A DNA stretch of 64,000 bases from Azadirachta indica (taxonomy: Eukaryota; Streptophyta; Magnoliopsida; Sapindales; Meliaceae): NCBI GenBank assembly GCA_022749755.1, contig CM040442.1:8034457-8098456 (forward strand). Direction: 5' to 3'. Positions within the stretch are counted from its first letter, which is position 1, and each line of letters begins with the position of its first letter. The position numbers were made by a program, and so were the translations under genes. The notes under the pieces are model-generated. The model worked only from the letters and a program-made list of their open reading frames with translations, was not told the origin of the DNA and did no database searches. Positions 36,659 through 49,028 of this stretch are shown in pieces.

Positions 36659-36797
36659 TTGATCATCATCTTATTCCTAGGGTAATTTCAGTTGCTTTAT
36701 CTAGCTGATCGTTATATAATAGGGTTGTTCGTGATAGTAAATGTAGAAAAACACATGTAAATATACATGTGAGAGTCAAGTACTATGCTTGCAGGAC

Positions 36798-36803
36798 AAT
36801 AAA
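36798..36803 (+). terminator. Polyadenylation signal
   Basis: AATAAA about 140 bases after the stop codon of the repeat-protein gene. Confidence 0.5.
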
Positions 36804-36809
36804 ATTTGG

Positions 36810-39600
36810 TTTGAATTTACAAATAACTTCCTCTCTATGATCCCCTTATTGAATTGGAAAATAGTAGCACCAATATTTTCTTCTCTTTGTAACAAAAATG
36901 CATGGGATTCAGTAATAGCAACAAAATTTAAATTTGCTATAACGAGTGACAAGTTTTAATTAGATGAGTATAATATAGCGGTTTCATGTAAGACTTTCTC
37001 TTGTAGTTGTAGTCACTAAATTTTTATTCTTAAATTAAGAATGTAAATGGGAGTCTACTCATAAAGCCAACACTTAGTTCAATTTATGGTGATTGAAGAG
37101 GGTTGTCCTTATTTAAATTAATGTACAAGATAGAACCATTATATTGAAAAGGGAGTAGTAAGTTAGTTTTTACTTGAATGACTTAGATGTTTCAACTCGA
37201 AAGGTTGTCTCTTGCCTACCTATGAATTTAATAACACTTAGTTCAATTTTGGAGTCTCTTGGCTATTTGGGAATATTCAGATCTCTGTTTATTTTCACCT
37301 TCCCGAAGCATTTGGTCGCTTATTATGCCTCAAAATTTTTCAATGAAATTGTCAATAGTAATAAAAGGCTCAAGTCTTTTTATCGACATGAGTGTTTTAT
37401 ATAAAAAAAATTTATAATTATTAATTATTTATTTTGAAAAACATTTTTATTTTATATTAACATAGTAGTAGAAAGAGCACCGTATTTAGACTTCAAACTT
37501 TAGCTTTAATTATATTAATAATCCCTCATTATTGGTTTGGTTGATAGAGAATCAAAATAGATTTCCCAATGAATCACGAATGCTATGGTTCTTAAATATG
37601 ATTTAAAATTGATTAAAAAGTAATTCACAAAATTATGTATCCCCGATTAATGTAGTCTCAGATACTTTAATTGTCAATTCTAATATTGAGCAAAAGGTTA
37701 AATCTCATCTCTCCCAAATTGAAGGACCAAGTTATCTCATCCGAATCAAATTATTTCTTCTCATTGCAAATTATGAATTCGGTCATGCTATGCAATAAGC
37801 TACAGGGGTGAGATATATATCACATATACATCAATTATCATGTAGCTAACCACGATTAATATAACAGTTATAAATCACGTTAGTTACCAATGATCTTGGT
37901 ATATATAGTTAAAGCCCCATGACCGTCAAGTTTTGGATACGTTTACTTCAAGCGAGAAATCCACCCTCTAGTGCATTTTTACAAGTTCAATAAATTAAAT
38001 GAAAGCTACACAAGTTGAAAGAGACTCCAAAATTTTTCCTTTTCTAATGTTATGTAGTGAAATTGTACTTGTCAAAGTTTTATATTGTGGACTAAATACT
38101 TTCGATATTTTTACTTTGTTACCTAAATTAGAGTATAATTTCTTTCTTGACTTGAGTATTCTAGAGTTTTGGCACACCAATAGTATTGTGGTAACCTTAA
38201 TCTTTGTTCATGATGTAGATTTTGAAGTAGTGAGAAACTAGATACATAGCAAGGTGATTGTTAATTGACTAATTAGAGCAACATCGTTAGTATTTTTTTA
38301 TAATTAACAAACTCGCGTATTTGTCTTAATTTAGATAAAAATTTGATATCATCAACGATTTGTAACTATTCTAATCAATTACCAAGCAAACATTTTTCTC
38401 CTTTTTTAAAAGTATATTAGACCGATATATTTTAAGTGCTTTTAAAAGAGAGGAGAAAGAGTGAAAACAAGGTTCATAACAATCATTGTACTGCATTGTA
38501 ATATTCTTGTTTCCATTTAAGTCTAAAGTTTAATGACTATTAGGTGGGGTAATATAATTCGTCCCTAAATGTTGTCAAAACAACAAAAAATGTCATTTAG
38601 TTATTTTTCAATTTTACACGAGCCCATTATATTGCTATTGCTAAGGATGAAATTGTTAAAATCAAAACAATTATGTGTTGATTTGTTGTTTGAGCAAAGT
38701 TTAGTGATTAAAATGTTATTAACCCATTATTATTATACTAATATAAATATATGAATAAAATAATAATGGAACACAATAGCATGCAGAGTTTCATGCCATA
38801 AATGCCGCAATGTGCTCTAATCAATGATGATATGATTATTGATGATAAAAATGCGTCTTCAATTTCTTCTAGTTTTTGCTTTCACACTTACTTAATTTTC
38901 TACCAATTATTTTCAAGTCAATTGCAGACTTGTAAGTAGGGAAAGAAAGTTAAGCAACAAAATTCCAACATGCCAACCAATATTTGGATGTCACTATTAC
39001 ATTCTTGCAATTCCAAATGAAAGCGAAGCTACTAAATTATAATTAACCAATTGTGTTCCAATAAATAAATAAATGAATATTCTTCAGTTCAAATTGAGAG
39101 TCAAACACAACTTTAATAAATCACTCCAAAATTGAAAATGATCAATATCTACTTATAATTGGTTCATTGAATGTTCTTAATGTGGCTGACTACTGCCACT
39201 TGCTTTTATTAGACTAATTAACGTCTTCCTCTTCCAATTCCACCTCAGAAGTTGCATGATATTTTTATTTCATGATTTTGGGCCTACTAGTCCAACCAAG
39301 TTTTTAGTGACATGAAAGCCACCTCACCCATAGTCCAATATTCTAATTTTGTCTCTCATCTAAAACATTGTTTCATATTAAAGACGTTGTGAAAGACACA
39401 ACTGTTGTGTGCTGGAAAACTCACATATTAATTAAGAAAATGAGTTGATCTCACCAAAATTAATGTTATTAAATATATTTTTTTAAACATTAGAAATGTC
39501 GCGGAAATATCGCAATTTCAATGAAGACTTACCGAGGGTACAGTCACTTACGTACAATGAACAGAGTTCATTTAGAATTTATAGGGGTGTACTTAGTTTT
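36810..39600. other. Intergenic DNA, no gene seen
   Basis: ORFs at 37174-37404 and on both strands near 38000-38240 have no recognisable domain and lie in AT-rich DNA. Nothing else is supported. Confidence 0.4.
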
Positions 39601-39630
39601 CCTCTTGAGGTTTGATATCAGTCCAGTTCG

Positions 39631-39668
39631 GCCCGGGACCAGGCTCAGCCCATTACCAAATCTATATA
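39631..39668 (+). promoter_or_regulatory. Core promoter of the PIG-F gene
   Basis: A GC-rich patch (GGCCCGGGACC, 39630) and an AGCCCA element (39647-39652, resembling the site II/TCP motif of plant housekeeping promoters) precede a TATATA at 39663, about 55 bases before the ATG. The TATA is close to the ATG, so the element that sets the start is uncertain. Confidence 0.35.
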
Positions 39669-39718
39669 ATTCGGAAAATTAGAATGCGGTTTTTTAAATC
39701 TCGACGGATACGGACAAA

Positions 39719-42700
39719 ATGGTGAAAGCTTCAACTGCTGAAAATCCCCGGCAATCGGTGTCTACTACACAAGCGATTTTGAGCCATCTGATTTGTGGGG
39801 TTGGGTTAGCCATCGGATTCTCGGTGGCCCACAATGTTTACTTCATCAATCTCGTCTCTGATCCTCCTCACACTCTTCGTCTGATCTGGGTACCGTTCGT
39901 TTCTGCAACTTTCTCTCTTCAAATTCTTACTTGGAATGTTCATTGATTATGATTTTGACAATGATTTACTTGTTTAGGTTATTGAAAGCCCATTTGTGAT
40001 ACTTCTTTACAGTTTTTTCCGACAGAATCCGGAGAAATCCTCGGTAATTCACATTGACTTTTGTTTTAAATTAAGTTTATAAGCTTGTATTTGACCTTTT
40101 TTGGTTATTTATTTAATAATTGTTTAATTTTTTGTAACAGTATTTGAAAGCTGTGATACGAGGTGTATTGGCTCTCCCTGTTGGTAAGTGTTGTAATTCT
40201 ACTGTTATTTTTATTGTTTTTATTCTTTTATTAATGATGATAGATTTGTTTACAGTAATTTTATTGATGGAGCTGAATCAGTTTATAGAGCATTCATTTG
40301 AGGATTAGAGAAAAAATTTTACTTCAATGATTGATTTAGGATTAAAATTTTATTTAGGAAACAATGGGCAATTTATTCCCATGGAACCCTAGAGATAATG
40401 GTCTTCTTTGTAGATCACATTAGTTTTACGAAAAATGTTTTCCAGATATTAGTTTGTAAGGAAATCTATTAGCAGAATTCAATCTGTTTATGACCTGTTT
40501 TACAGCGTGTATGTATGATTTCTTCCACTAAATTTGAGTGTAGAAGGAATTTGAGGTCAAATGGGTGAGGAAGAAAATTTCTCCTATTGCAACGAGTGTT
40601 GCTATGCTTTTGGGTATAATTTTTAATGAAATTGATCACGGTTGACATTGATACTGCTGGTGATGAAATTTGTTAATAGAAAGGGATAGTACATGTGTTT
40701 GGTTTAACATTTTATTTGAGGTGTTTATAAGAGTTTCTTTTCTCTTAGTTTTTTTCACATTAAAATAACTTTTGCTTCTACATTGTAGGGGCTGTTGTGA
40801 ATGCATTGGGAGCTATTGCTTTGGGTGCACCTGTTGGCATTCAGTATGTGAAATAGTGGTTGATAAAATTCATGTATTTTCTCATAATTCTGAAAACAGA
40901 AGTCACAGTTGAGGTTGGAATTAAATGGGTTACACCTCTCTTAAACAGTTCCTTCCAACATTATCAGGTACAGAATTCCTCTACATTTTTTATAAGTGAC
41001 TTTCCTTTTGCTCTTACGACTTCATGTTTATTTCTTGTTTCTAAAATAAAATAGAATTTAATATAGTGCGAGAACTGGCATAGGAAGATTGTTGTGACTG
41101 TCTGATCTCGACTGTGGCTTCTTTTTCAAAATTGTGAAGGTAGAATGTCATCCAGATGATGACAAATGAAATCTACCTAGCTTTGATAACTTGTAGATGT
41201 ATCTATTATTTGTTTTTATTAAAGTTTAGATGTATTTATTATTTGTTTTTATTGAAGTTTACTTACTTTACCAGAGGGCATTGATTACTGTCTCTTTGTT
41301 GTTGGATACAGTTATCTTCCGAGGACCGTTAATTGGTCTCTTCTAATGTCGCTGTTCACTGTAAGAACCCAACTTCAGTCTTTCCCACTATACAGTAACT
41401 ATCTATTAAAAACTTATGGAATTTGTTATAAGTTTGTCAACTAAACATGAACTCCTGTATTTAATGCTATGCATACATTTCTGATATAAATGTCACCATT
41501 TTCTATATTACGTTTTGCTTCACACTTTTAGTAAATGAATATTTTCCCCCTTTGGTCCACAAGAATGGAGAAGAAGAAATAAAAACGGTGGCAATCCAAG
41601 TTAGACACAACTAGAATTAAGCATTTTTTATGTCAGTTAACCCATTAACATTTTCTAAACTAATTTATGATTTGCTGGCAGTTTGTGCCTCCTGCTTCAG
41701 TATTTGGTTCCTCAAGGGAAGATTGGCGACGCATATTTGCTCATACAAAGTAAGCTTTCTCACACTATTTGTTTGTTTATCTCTGTATTAGAGCACTTGG
41801 CCATGCAGCATATGTTTCTGTGATTAACTCTCACCCAGATACATAATTGCGTAATAGTTACTAGTTTGGAGATATAAAGTTATGTGTTTATGTCAAGCCT
41901 TAGGGCATATGAAAATCTAGGGAAGTTACAATTTTCTGCATGGATCCTGTATGTGGACTTCAAGATGCTGGGCATTTCAAAGTCTGCAATTTAGCATGAT
42001 AATGGGTGTTTCTGTTTTGGCTAAACCTGTGTTTTGTCTGCTATCCCTTACGGAAAAATGAGACACCTTCTTGTAAGTTTTAAAGCTTAAGGCATTATAA
42101 TGAAAAATATATTGAACTAAAAATGCCAACTGAATTTCTGCTACAATTACTATAGGCTGATGTGAAAGTTAAATCTATTTATCTTTAGGCCAAATGGATC
42201 TCTAGACTATATGATTTGCCTACCAGCACATGGAGCTGTTATTGGAGCTTGGTTTGGCGCTTGGCCAATGCCGCTTGATTGGGAGAGGCCATGGCAGGTA
42301 ATTGTTTCCCTTCTAACGTCTATGTTCTGCTTAAGCTGAAAGCAACCTTGTAAGTTTCTTATTTACATTTCTGTTGGTTTTTGAGGGATCATGGCTTATT
42401 ATCAAATTCTTGCTTTGAGCTTGTTGAAATTTTAAATCTGAATAGTATTTTCCTTACTGCTCAATACAATTTGTTTGCAACACAAAAGGTCAAGTCCAAA
42501 ATATGACATTAGATTTTCCTTTTCTTTTTATTTAGTCTTTTTCTAGGTGACGTTTATATTTCAATTTGAACAGCTGATGTCACACAGTGCACTCTACGCA
42601 GACTGTGGAGAGTTTTTGATGGCAAATGGCATTTCAGTCTTACATTTTATTAGAATTGGTGAATTGCATCTTAATAGCTTGAGGCATTTATGAGCTTCAA

Positions 42701-43283
42701 TCTTATTGCTGAATGCATGTCCAGGTCTGATGTTAAATCAGTTTTTTTGCTGACTCATATTCGGTAGTTTTGACACATTAACCAGACTTGCTAGAATGTA
42801 ACGTTCAACTTATATAAGGCATCTGTTTCTTGATGAATAATTTGATCTTCTAACCTAACATTTACAACTTCATAACGTTGGCGATTTTTCCTTTTCCCTA
42901 AAGCACATCTGAAAATCTGGTCAACTTCCTTTTTGTCTGGTTTTTTCTGCTGTTGGGACAAGTGTTTTATAGTTTTAACAGATTGCTTCTACATAAATGA
43001 TGTACAACCTTCACTTACAACCTTCACTGTTTATTGTTTGTTTGCGGATATTCGCTCAACTTAGCTAGTTTTCAAAGTGCCCCATGACCCCCTTTCTTGA
43101 ATGAAGAGTATATTGTCAATCTTGCAATCTTTCTGTACAGGCACAAGTCATCTAATTTTTCGTTTGCAGGAATGGCCAATATGTGTGACTTACGGAGCTA
43201 TAGCTGGGTACCTTGTCGCTATGGTTGCATCGTTGGTCCTCATATTCATTCGGGGAGGACAGCAGCATCCCAAATCAGACTAG
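39719..43283 (+). CDS. PIGF: PIG-F, GPI-anchor biosynthesis class F protein
   Basis: Eight exons: 39719-39889, 39978-40043, 40141-40183, 40789-40843, 41312-41360, 41682-41749, 42189-42297, 43170-43283. All have GT..AG borders and the frame is kept throughout (225 codons including stop, 224 residues). The protein is made of short hydrophobic segments (AILSHLICGVGLAIGFSVAH; VIRGVLALPVGAVVNALGAI; a last helix AGYLVAMVASLVLIFI) and carries the PIG-F signature PNGSLDYMICLPAHGAVIGA..WPMPLDWERPWQ..WP. PIG-F is an ER membrane subunit that stabilises the ethanolamine-phosphate transferases (with PIG-O or PIG-G) that finish the GPI anchor. Length fits the plant family. It ends with a charged GGQQHPKSD tail. 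It is intact and likely a single-copy housekeeping gene in an otherwise unstable region. Confidence 0.93.
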
Positions 43284-45059
43284 CAAAGCCAAGTAATTTA
43301 TCTAATTGTTAGCTAACACTGCATTTATCCGTTGATTATTCAAGGGCAAATAGTTGTCACTTGATGCCACTGTTTTGTTGGCTACGGTTTTTTTTTTTTT
43401 TTTTTTTTTTAATACATTTTTTTAACCAATCAAAGATTATTTTGCATCCCATTTCATACAGAAAAGGAAAGGTGAAATTTTTATATTCATTCTTCTGTGC
43501 ACTATGCTAAATGAGCTTTCATTTTCAGAAAGTACTTGTAGTCTTAGCTTTCCAATGCTAAATGAAACGTGAAATCAATATTAAAACCCAAATCATTATT
43601 ATCAATTTATTATAATAGATATTTAATTTCTGTTATAATATATTCAATCTAGATATAGACAAATTAAGTCGCGGAAAGAATTATGAGTAAATAGGGAAGA
43701 TAATTATACTCATAAATATAGTCATTTTAACACTTAGAGATCTAGACTTCATTAATTCAATACTGTTGAGAAAGAGTAGTATTGAGTACGCGGTAATGAA
43801 TTCAGCCGAGTCAATAAATTAACTTGCCAAGAAAATTATGAAAGTAAATATATGTTCCTTTTTTAATTTAGATATTTGTGCTCTGCTATAACAAATTTAA
43901 TCTAATATACTCTAGATTTATAAGTATGTTAATACTAAAAAAAAATAGATCGTTTTTGGAATAAATATTTGAGTTATATTATAAAAATTCAATCTAATAA
44001 AGTTTGTTTGTAAGTATGATAGAGATAATATTAAAAAAGTCTCAACTTATATTGCGAGAGTTTTTTATCATCAAGTCACTTGTATTAAGAACATACTATA
44101 TCACTTTTTATCTGGAGACTGTATTTTCCTTCTACTAAATTTTTCCTAGTGAAAGATAAATGTAATTGGTATATTTTTTTAGTGAAAGATAAATGTAATT
44201 AAAGTCTGGTAGAGTTTGAGAGGGAGAAATATGAATGGTTAAACGGTTGAGTTTGAGGGGGAGTGTTGTGAACGGGTAAACTTCCACCGACTTGATTGAA
44301 AATTCTGCGTTGCCATATTTACTTCTTCCGCCTCTATTATTGCCTATACATATTTATTTAATGGATTTGGTGCAAGAGTTTCATATTCAAGTAGTTTATT
44401 TACAACAATTAAAAATTAAAAACAAAAAAACAAATGAGCAATTTGAATAGTACTTAGATCGGCATGATTTTGGATTGAATTGGTTGAACAATTTCTAGTT
44501 TGAGATAGGCTCCAAACAAAAGGCGGAAAACTAATAAAAATATTACTCTCTTGAAAATGCACCATTTATAAGCGAAAAAGGTTTGACCATTACCACTTAG
44601 TCATTGCCGAGTTAACAATAAGAGAACTCGTTATAATATCACGTTGATAAGAAGTAAAATTCACATCAATTCTACAGCGAATCTTTTTAAAATCTTCTAA
44701 CGATTCATAAATGACAAAATAACAAATTATTTTCTTTTCATCCATTTCTTCTTCGAGACTAAGTATGAGTTTCGTCTAACCTAAACTAAACTGAAAATTT
44801 TCAAGTTTAAAAATTTTTAGATCAAATAGGACTGAATTAAAATTAAAAATCAAACCAAAATTTAACCTAATTAAATATTGAACTGAATGATTTGGTTCAT
44901 TTCTTAGTGTTAGAACAAAAATCGAATAAAATTTTGTTGATTTTTTATAAATTTAAGTCGAACTAGACCGAATGATATATAAAAACTGAACGGGTTTGGT
45001 TCAATTTGAATATCAAGTTTTGGGATTTTTGGTCCACCTCTAAATGTCTTTTCTTTCAT
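43284..45059. other. 3' flank and intergenic DNA, no gene seen
   Basis: Includes a T-run of about 22 bases (43391-43410) and, at 44760-45040, an AT-rich stretch with AACCAAA/GAACTGAA/GGTTTGGTT words typical of a common plant interspersed repeat. No coding frame. Confidence 0.4.
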
Positions 45060-46400
45060 TGGTAACTGTAAGTCCTTTGATTTTCTTCTCTATTTTTCTT
45101 TTAATTTATCAAAAAATTTTATTCTTTTAATTTTATTTCTCTATTTTACTCAGTTACTAATTGAACTAAAGTCTATTTTTTTCTAGATTTGTTTTGTATT
45201 ATTACTGTGGAAGATTTATGTTAATTTCATGTTCTTTGTCTTTCAAGATCCTAAAAATTATATGTTTGATTTTTTAATTCACATTTTCTAATCAAGATTC
45301 GGTTTCTGTTACTGTAAATTGGGTTTTACAGTGTTATTGTGTTATTTCCAGCACCAAAGACGATGATATTAAGAACTCTTTCATCTTTATCTTTACAGGT
45401 TTCGGCGTTTGGGTTTTTATTTTTCTTCATTTTGCTTCTTTCTTCCAGTTGGGCTAAAATGTGCTAGTTTTTCTATATATTTTGCAGTAATTAAAAATTT
45501 AAAGAGTGAGTGAATTGCAAGTAATTTATGAATTGCTCTCGACAAAGATTGTTTGTTCACTATTTTATATTCATAATTTATTTGGGTATACTTGCAGTTA
45601 TTATCATCCCTTTTCTTCAGTAGTTTCTGATTTCATACTATCTCTTAATTAGACTAAGAGGCTAATCTTCAAGATTAAGACTCTTGTTGTATCTCTCTAT
45701 ATTTTGTTTTTCTATTTGTTACCCTTTATTTTATCTGTGTTGTTTGATATCAACTTGAGTTTGCGGTAGACATAATGACTTTTCTGGAAACAATTTTGCT
45801 TTCAGGATTGGTAATAGAATGGCAGATGATGATGCTGAGGATAGCAATAATTCATTGACATCAACTTCTACTTCTCATAACAAAATAATGAAGATGTTGG
45901 AAGTAACACTAAAATTTCTAGTTTAAATCAGAACCTTGTTGTGCATTCTAGTGTGGTTCAAAATGCAACGTACTTTTCTTATCCTGCTCAAAACTTGCCT
46001 ATGAATTATCATTTAGTTCCGGGTAGTACTAGCAATGGATTCATTTTAAATTTAGTGCTTGCGTTTAAAACTTCTTCAATAGATAACAAACTACATTTAT
46101 TTATGTGAAATCTTGAGCATAGGTTTTAGAGGGAACATGGATGCGAGATTTCAAACTGTCGATCCCACTATAAGACTTTTAGGTATCCCAACAGTAATTC
46201 TTATACAATTTGATAGGCCATATTTTGTCATATTGATCAATATTGATTAAAAGCTTATTCTAATCCCTGAGGACTAAATAATCATCAGTTTAAGTTTGTT
46301 ACTTGTTTGACATAAAAATTTTCTGTTTCAATGTATAGGTGAATTTTACGATTAGTTCACTTTGATGCTGCATTAATTTTTTTTGGCCTTTTTCTCTTTT
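45060..46400 (+). pseudogene. 5' part of an LDLNQP-family gene, broken copy
   Basis: Paralogue of 60000-61720 plus about 62455-62500, in the same orientation. After an acceptor (GCTTTCAG, 45804) an ATG opens MADDDAEDSNNSLTSTSTSH; a small indel then shifts the frame. The frame that continues (NEDVGSNTKISSLNQNLV..., 45888-46107) is open and reads FSYPAQNLPMNYHLVPGSTS, matching ..SNPAQNMPGST of the other copy. Around 46120-46190 a further exon-like piece reads GFRGNMDAR..LLGIPT. I do not recognise the domain. The LDLNQP repeats and RING part are absent on this strand, so this is a truncated, frameshifted copy. Confidence 0.5.
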
Positions 46401-47039
46401 TCCCCTTCAGTTTTTTTTTTTTCCATGCATTATCATTACATTGTGGGTAGTTCTTGGTCTAGATTGTAATTGTCAAGTTTTGTTAATTGATCATGATTTG
46501 GTTATGCTTAGTCCCCATCATCAGAAAACTTATAAAAATAACGTAAGAAGGGGACCGTTGTATTCAAAATAGAAATTTCTTAATTCTTATTTGTGACTAA
46601 ATAAAACTCTATTGATCCTTTTACGTATTAAGTAGAGTGATTGCGAGGACTTCTGTCTTACAGATCATATTATTGATATTTAATGTGAAGAAGGGGCTCG
46701 TTGATCTTTGAATTTGAGATAGTAAATGGATTCTCCACAGGGTATTAGAAGCCAGCCACATGGAAGTGAAGGTGTGAAGTAGAAATAAGTCAGATTCCAT
46801 TTAATATATATATATATATATATATATGTGAAATGGGAAAAAATATGACTAATTTCTTAAAATGGTTTGTTAATGCTTCATGCAAGCTAGACTTAGTAAA
46901 TCTTTGAGTTCAAGCGGCTTAGCAAATCGAAATTATAGGGGAACATTTAAAATTACTGCTATTTAGTTGATCTACTGAGGTTCATATTTTGACAGAGATA
47001 GAATAGTTTTGCCTAGTTACGGCCTCATGGTTTTGAATA
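46401..47039. other. Intergenic DNA with a (TA)n tract
   Basis: (TA)n at 46803-46828. No gene. Confidence 0.4.
46803..46828. repeat. (TA)n microsatellite
   Basis: TA dinucleotide run. Confidence 0.9.
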
Positions 47040-47069
47040 TTTTTTCTCTTTTCAGAAGCATCAACAATA

Positions 47070-47144
47070 TTACAATGATTTCATCCTGTCCATCTTATCG
47101 ATCCTCCATCTCTTTTTCTCAATTTCACAGCTGCCATGCTCCAT
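47070..47144 (-). pseudogene. F-box gene 5' end, truncated copy A
   Basis: Reads MEHGSCEIEKKRWRIDKMDR then MKSL and stop, matching the N-termini at 49028 (MEDGRKKRRRTDKMDRISSL) and 53310 (MEDGNCEIMKKRRIDKLDR). The F-box proper is gone. The leader (ending in the acceptor-like TGTTTCAG|GATTAAG near 47175) and about 1 kb of upstream DNA are shared with the other two copies. Confidence 0.6.
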
Positions 47145-48199
47145 AGTATCCATCACAGCTTAATCTTAATCCTGAAACATTAGTCAATTAATTATTATGC
47201 TAATTAGTTATAGCCTATAACAACGTTTAAGGAAACAACAGCATCAGAAGCGAACAAAGGAGAGGAGATCAGAAAGAGGACTAATTGGTATGAACTTTTG
47301 ACTTGTTTGTAGTTGATGTATGGATAAATTTTGGTTTATGAAATCAGAAGCGTGATCGATTGGAATTCCAAAACAACAGGAATTCTTATAACATTGAACT
47401 AGTAGTAATTTTAATTTGCGTAAAGTTAAAATATAAAATTTAAAATAATGTGTCATATGTAATTTTTACACAAGCCAGGAATTAATTAACTTTTACATAA
47501 AATATTTACTTTTATTCAATTTTTCAAAAAAAAAAATATTTTAATATTACAAGATCAACAAATATTTCTTTTTTATAATTTCATTCCAAATCATTGTATA
47601 GAATTTTTTTAAAAATAAAGCATATAAATTTTTTTACATATTTTTTTTGAATTTACTGTTGACGAGAAAATGGAATCCTCCTTATTGTTAAGAACTTTTA
47701 GGTGATAATATTGAATTTAAAAATTATAAATATTACGATGTACGAACGTTCAATTAAAATCATGTTTAACTTGGTAGCAAAAACTATTTTATTCTCAAAG
47801 TGCAAAGCTTATTTCTATCTCTCTGTATTCGGAGTTTCAACTTTTGAAATTGGATTCAAGCCGGATTGATGAACCTAAATTTGGCCCGAATTCAGATCCT
47901 CGGTAAATGATCATCAGAGTTGAGCGAGATTTGAAGAATAATTTGTGTTTAAGATGATATGGCAGAATTCATTTGCTATAAAATTTCGTCAATCTTTAGA
48001 TACCATTTCGTCCTAAACTTTAGGGTGGAGATGTAAAAAATTATATAATTTCTCTTTATTATGGTAAAGAAACTTCTTTATTTCAAGCTTTTTAAAAGTA
48101 TAAAAAAAATAACTTAAATATTCAAATTGAAGTTTTCCAATTGAAAAGAGAAGTGTCATTTTATAATATGTACACTTACAGACTATAGCCTTATGTGTC

Positions 48200-48215
48200 T
48201 ATATATATATATATA
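48200..48215. repeat. (TA)n microsatellite
   Basis: TA run just downstream of the chimeric gene's stop codon. Confidence 0.85.
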
Positions 48216-48220
48216 GATAA

Positions 48221-49028
48221 TCACTTGCTGCCACATATAATGGCTTTGTCAGCTCTTCGTAGAGCATTTCTACAAATCAGGCATTGAGGATATTGCCCTG
48301 AACTACGCATAAACTCCCAACAGCCATTGTTAACTGTGTGATTGCATAACAACTTAACAGGATCCCAAAGATCATTACTGCAACAGGGACACTTCGATTT
48401 TGGGGCTGCAGGAAAAATATGCAAATCTGCAAAGAAAACTTATTACTTTTAGCAAAAAATGCAAATAGCACAATAAAAAGTAGGTCTTTAATGTAATTAA
48501 TCTAAGTATCCTGGCAGTAATACCTCGTGCTATAAGAAGAGGATTTCTTTGGACCAAGGGTGAAAGAGGACGAGCAATGTGAACTGGAGCATGGGTCTGG
48601 AAACGATGAGGAGGAACAGTTTCAGGTGTAGACGAGCGAGAAGAAGGGGCTCTCGAATAGGCAGTCTGAGACGAGAGAGGAAGAGTTTGGATAATAGTCT
48701 TCTGAAAAAAACCAACAGATGGAGGAGAAACAGCTGTCTGGGCTTGGGGATGAGCAGTGTCGACCGAAGATGAGTGAGTATCAGTCTGGGAAAAGTTGTG
48801 AAGAAAATCAACAGTTTGAGCTGTTGACGAGCGAGCAACAGCTATCTGGGCCTGGAGATGAGCAGTGTCTACTAAAGATGAGGGAGAATCAGTCTGGGAA
48901 AAGTACTTATGAATAACTTCTTGTTTGAAGTGTGGGGATGATACAATGTGTTGCGGCAGTGGTCCTGGTAATGAAGAAATCCTGTCCATCTTATCAGTCC
49001 TCCTCCTCTTTTTCCTTCCATCCTCCAT
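48221..49028 (-). CDS. Chimeric gene: F-box N-terminus, Gln/Thr/Ser-rich repeats and RING-like finger
   Basis: Exon 1 is 49028-48524 and exon 2 is 48426-48221 (donor CACGAG|GTATTA, acceptor TTTGCAG, phase 1); 236 residues. An upstream in-frame ATG at 49040 would add four. Residues 1-37 copy the F-box family start (DRISSLPGPLPQHIVSSPHF, then KQ) but stop before the F-box is complete. From about 38 the protein switches to repeats FSQTD.PSS.VDTAH.QAQ, SQTAYSR and HAPVHIARPLSP that match the LDLNQP genes at 58.7-59.4 and 62.6-63.1 kb. The C-terminus (about 180-230) has CPCC..LWDPVKLLCNH......CWEF..........CLICR, a RING-like set of Cys/His. No LDLNQP motif is kept. The promoter and leader are those of the F-box copies. 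The frame is open throughout, so it may be expressed; E3 ligase activity is only a guess, since spacing is unusual for a standard RING or U-box. Confidence 0.65.

Larger units (their letters stand above)
47040..48215. repeat. Tandem F-box promoter/5'-end block, copy A
   Basis: Shares with copies B (48916-51364) and C (53230-57000), in the same order and orientation: the 5' coding end, ACATTAGTCAATTAAT, TTATAGCCTATAACAACG, GGAATTCCAAAAC.A.AGGAATTCTT, GAATTTA.TGT.G..GAGAAAAT and CCCGAATTCAGATCCTC. This copy is the shortest and ends near a (TA)n tract at 48200-48215. Confidence 0.7.
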
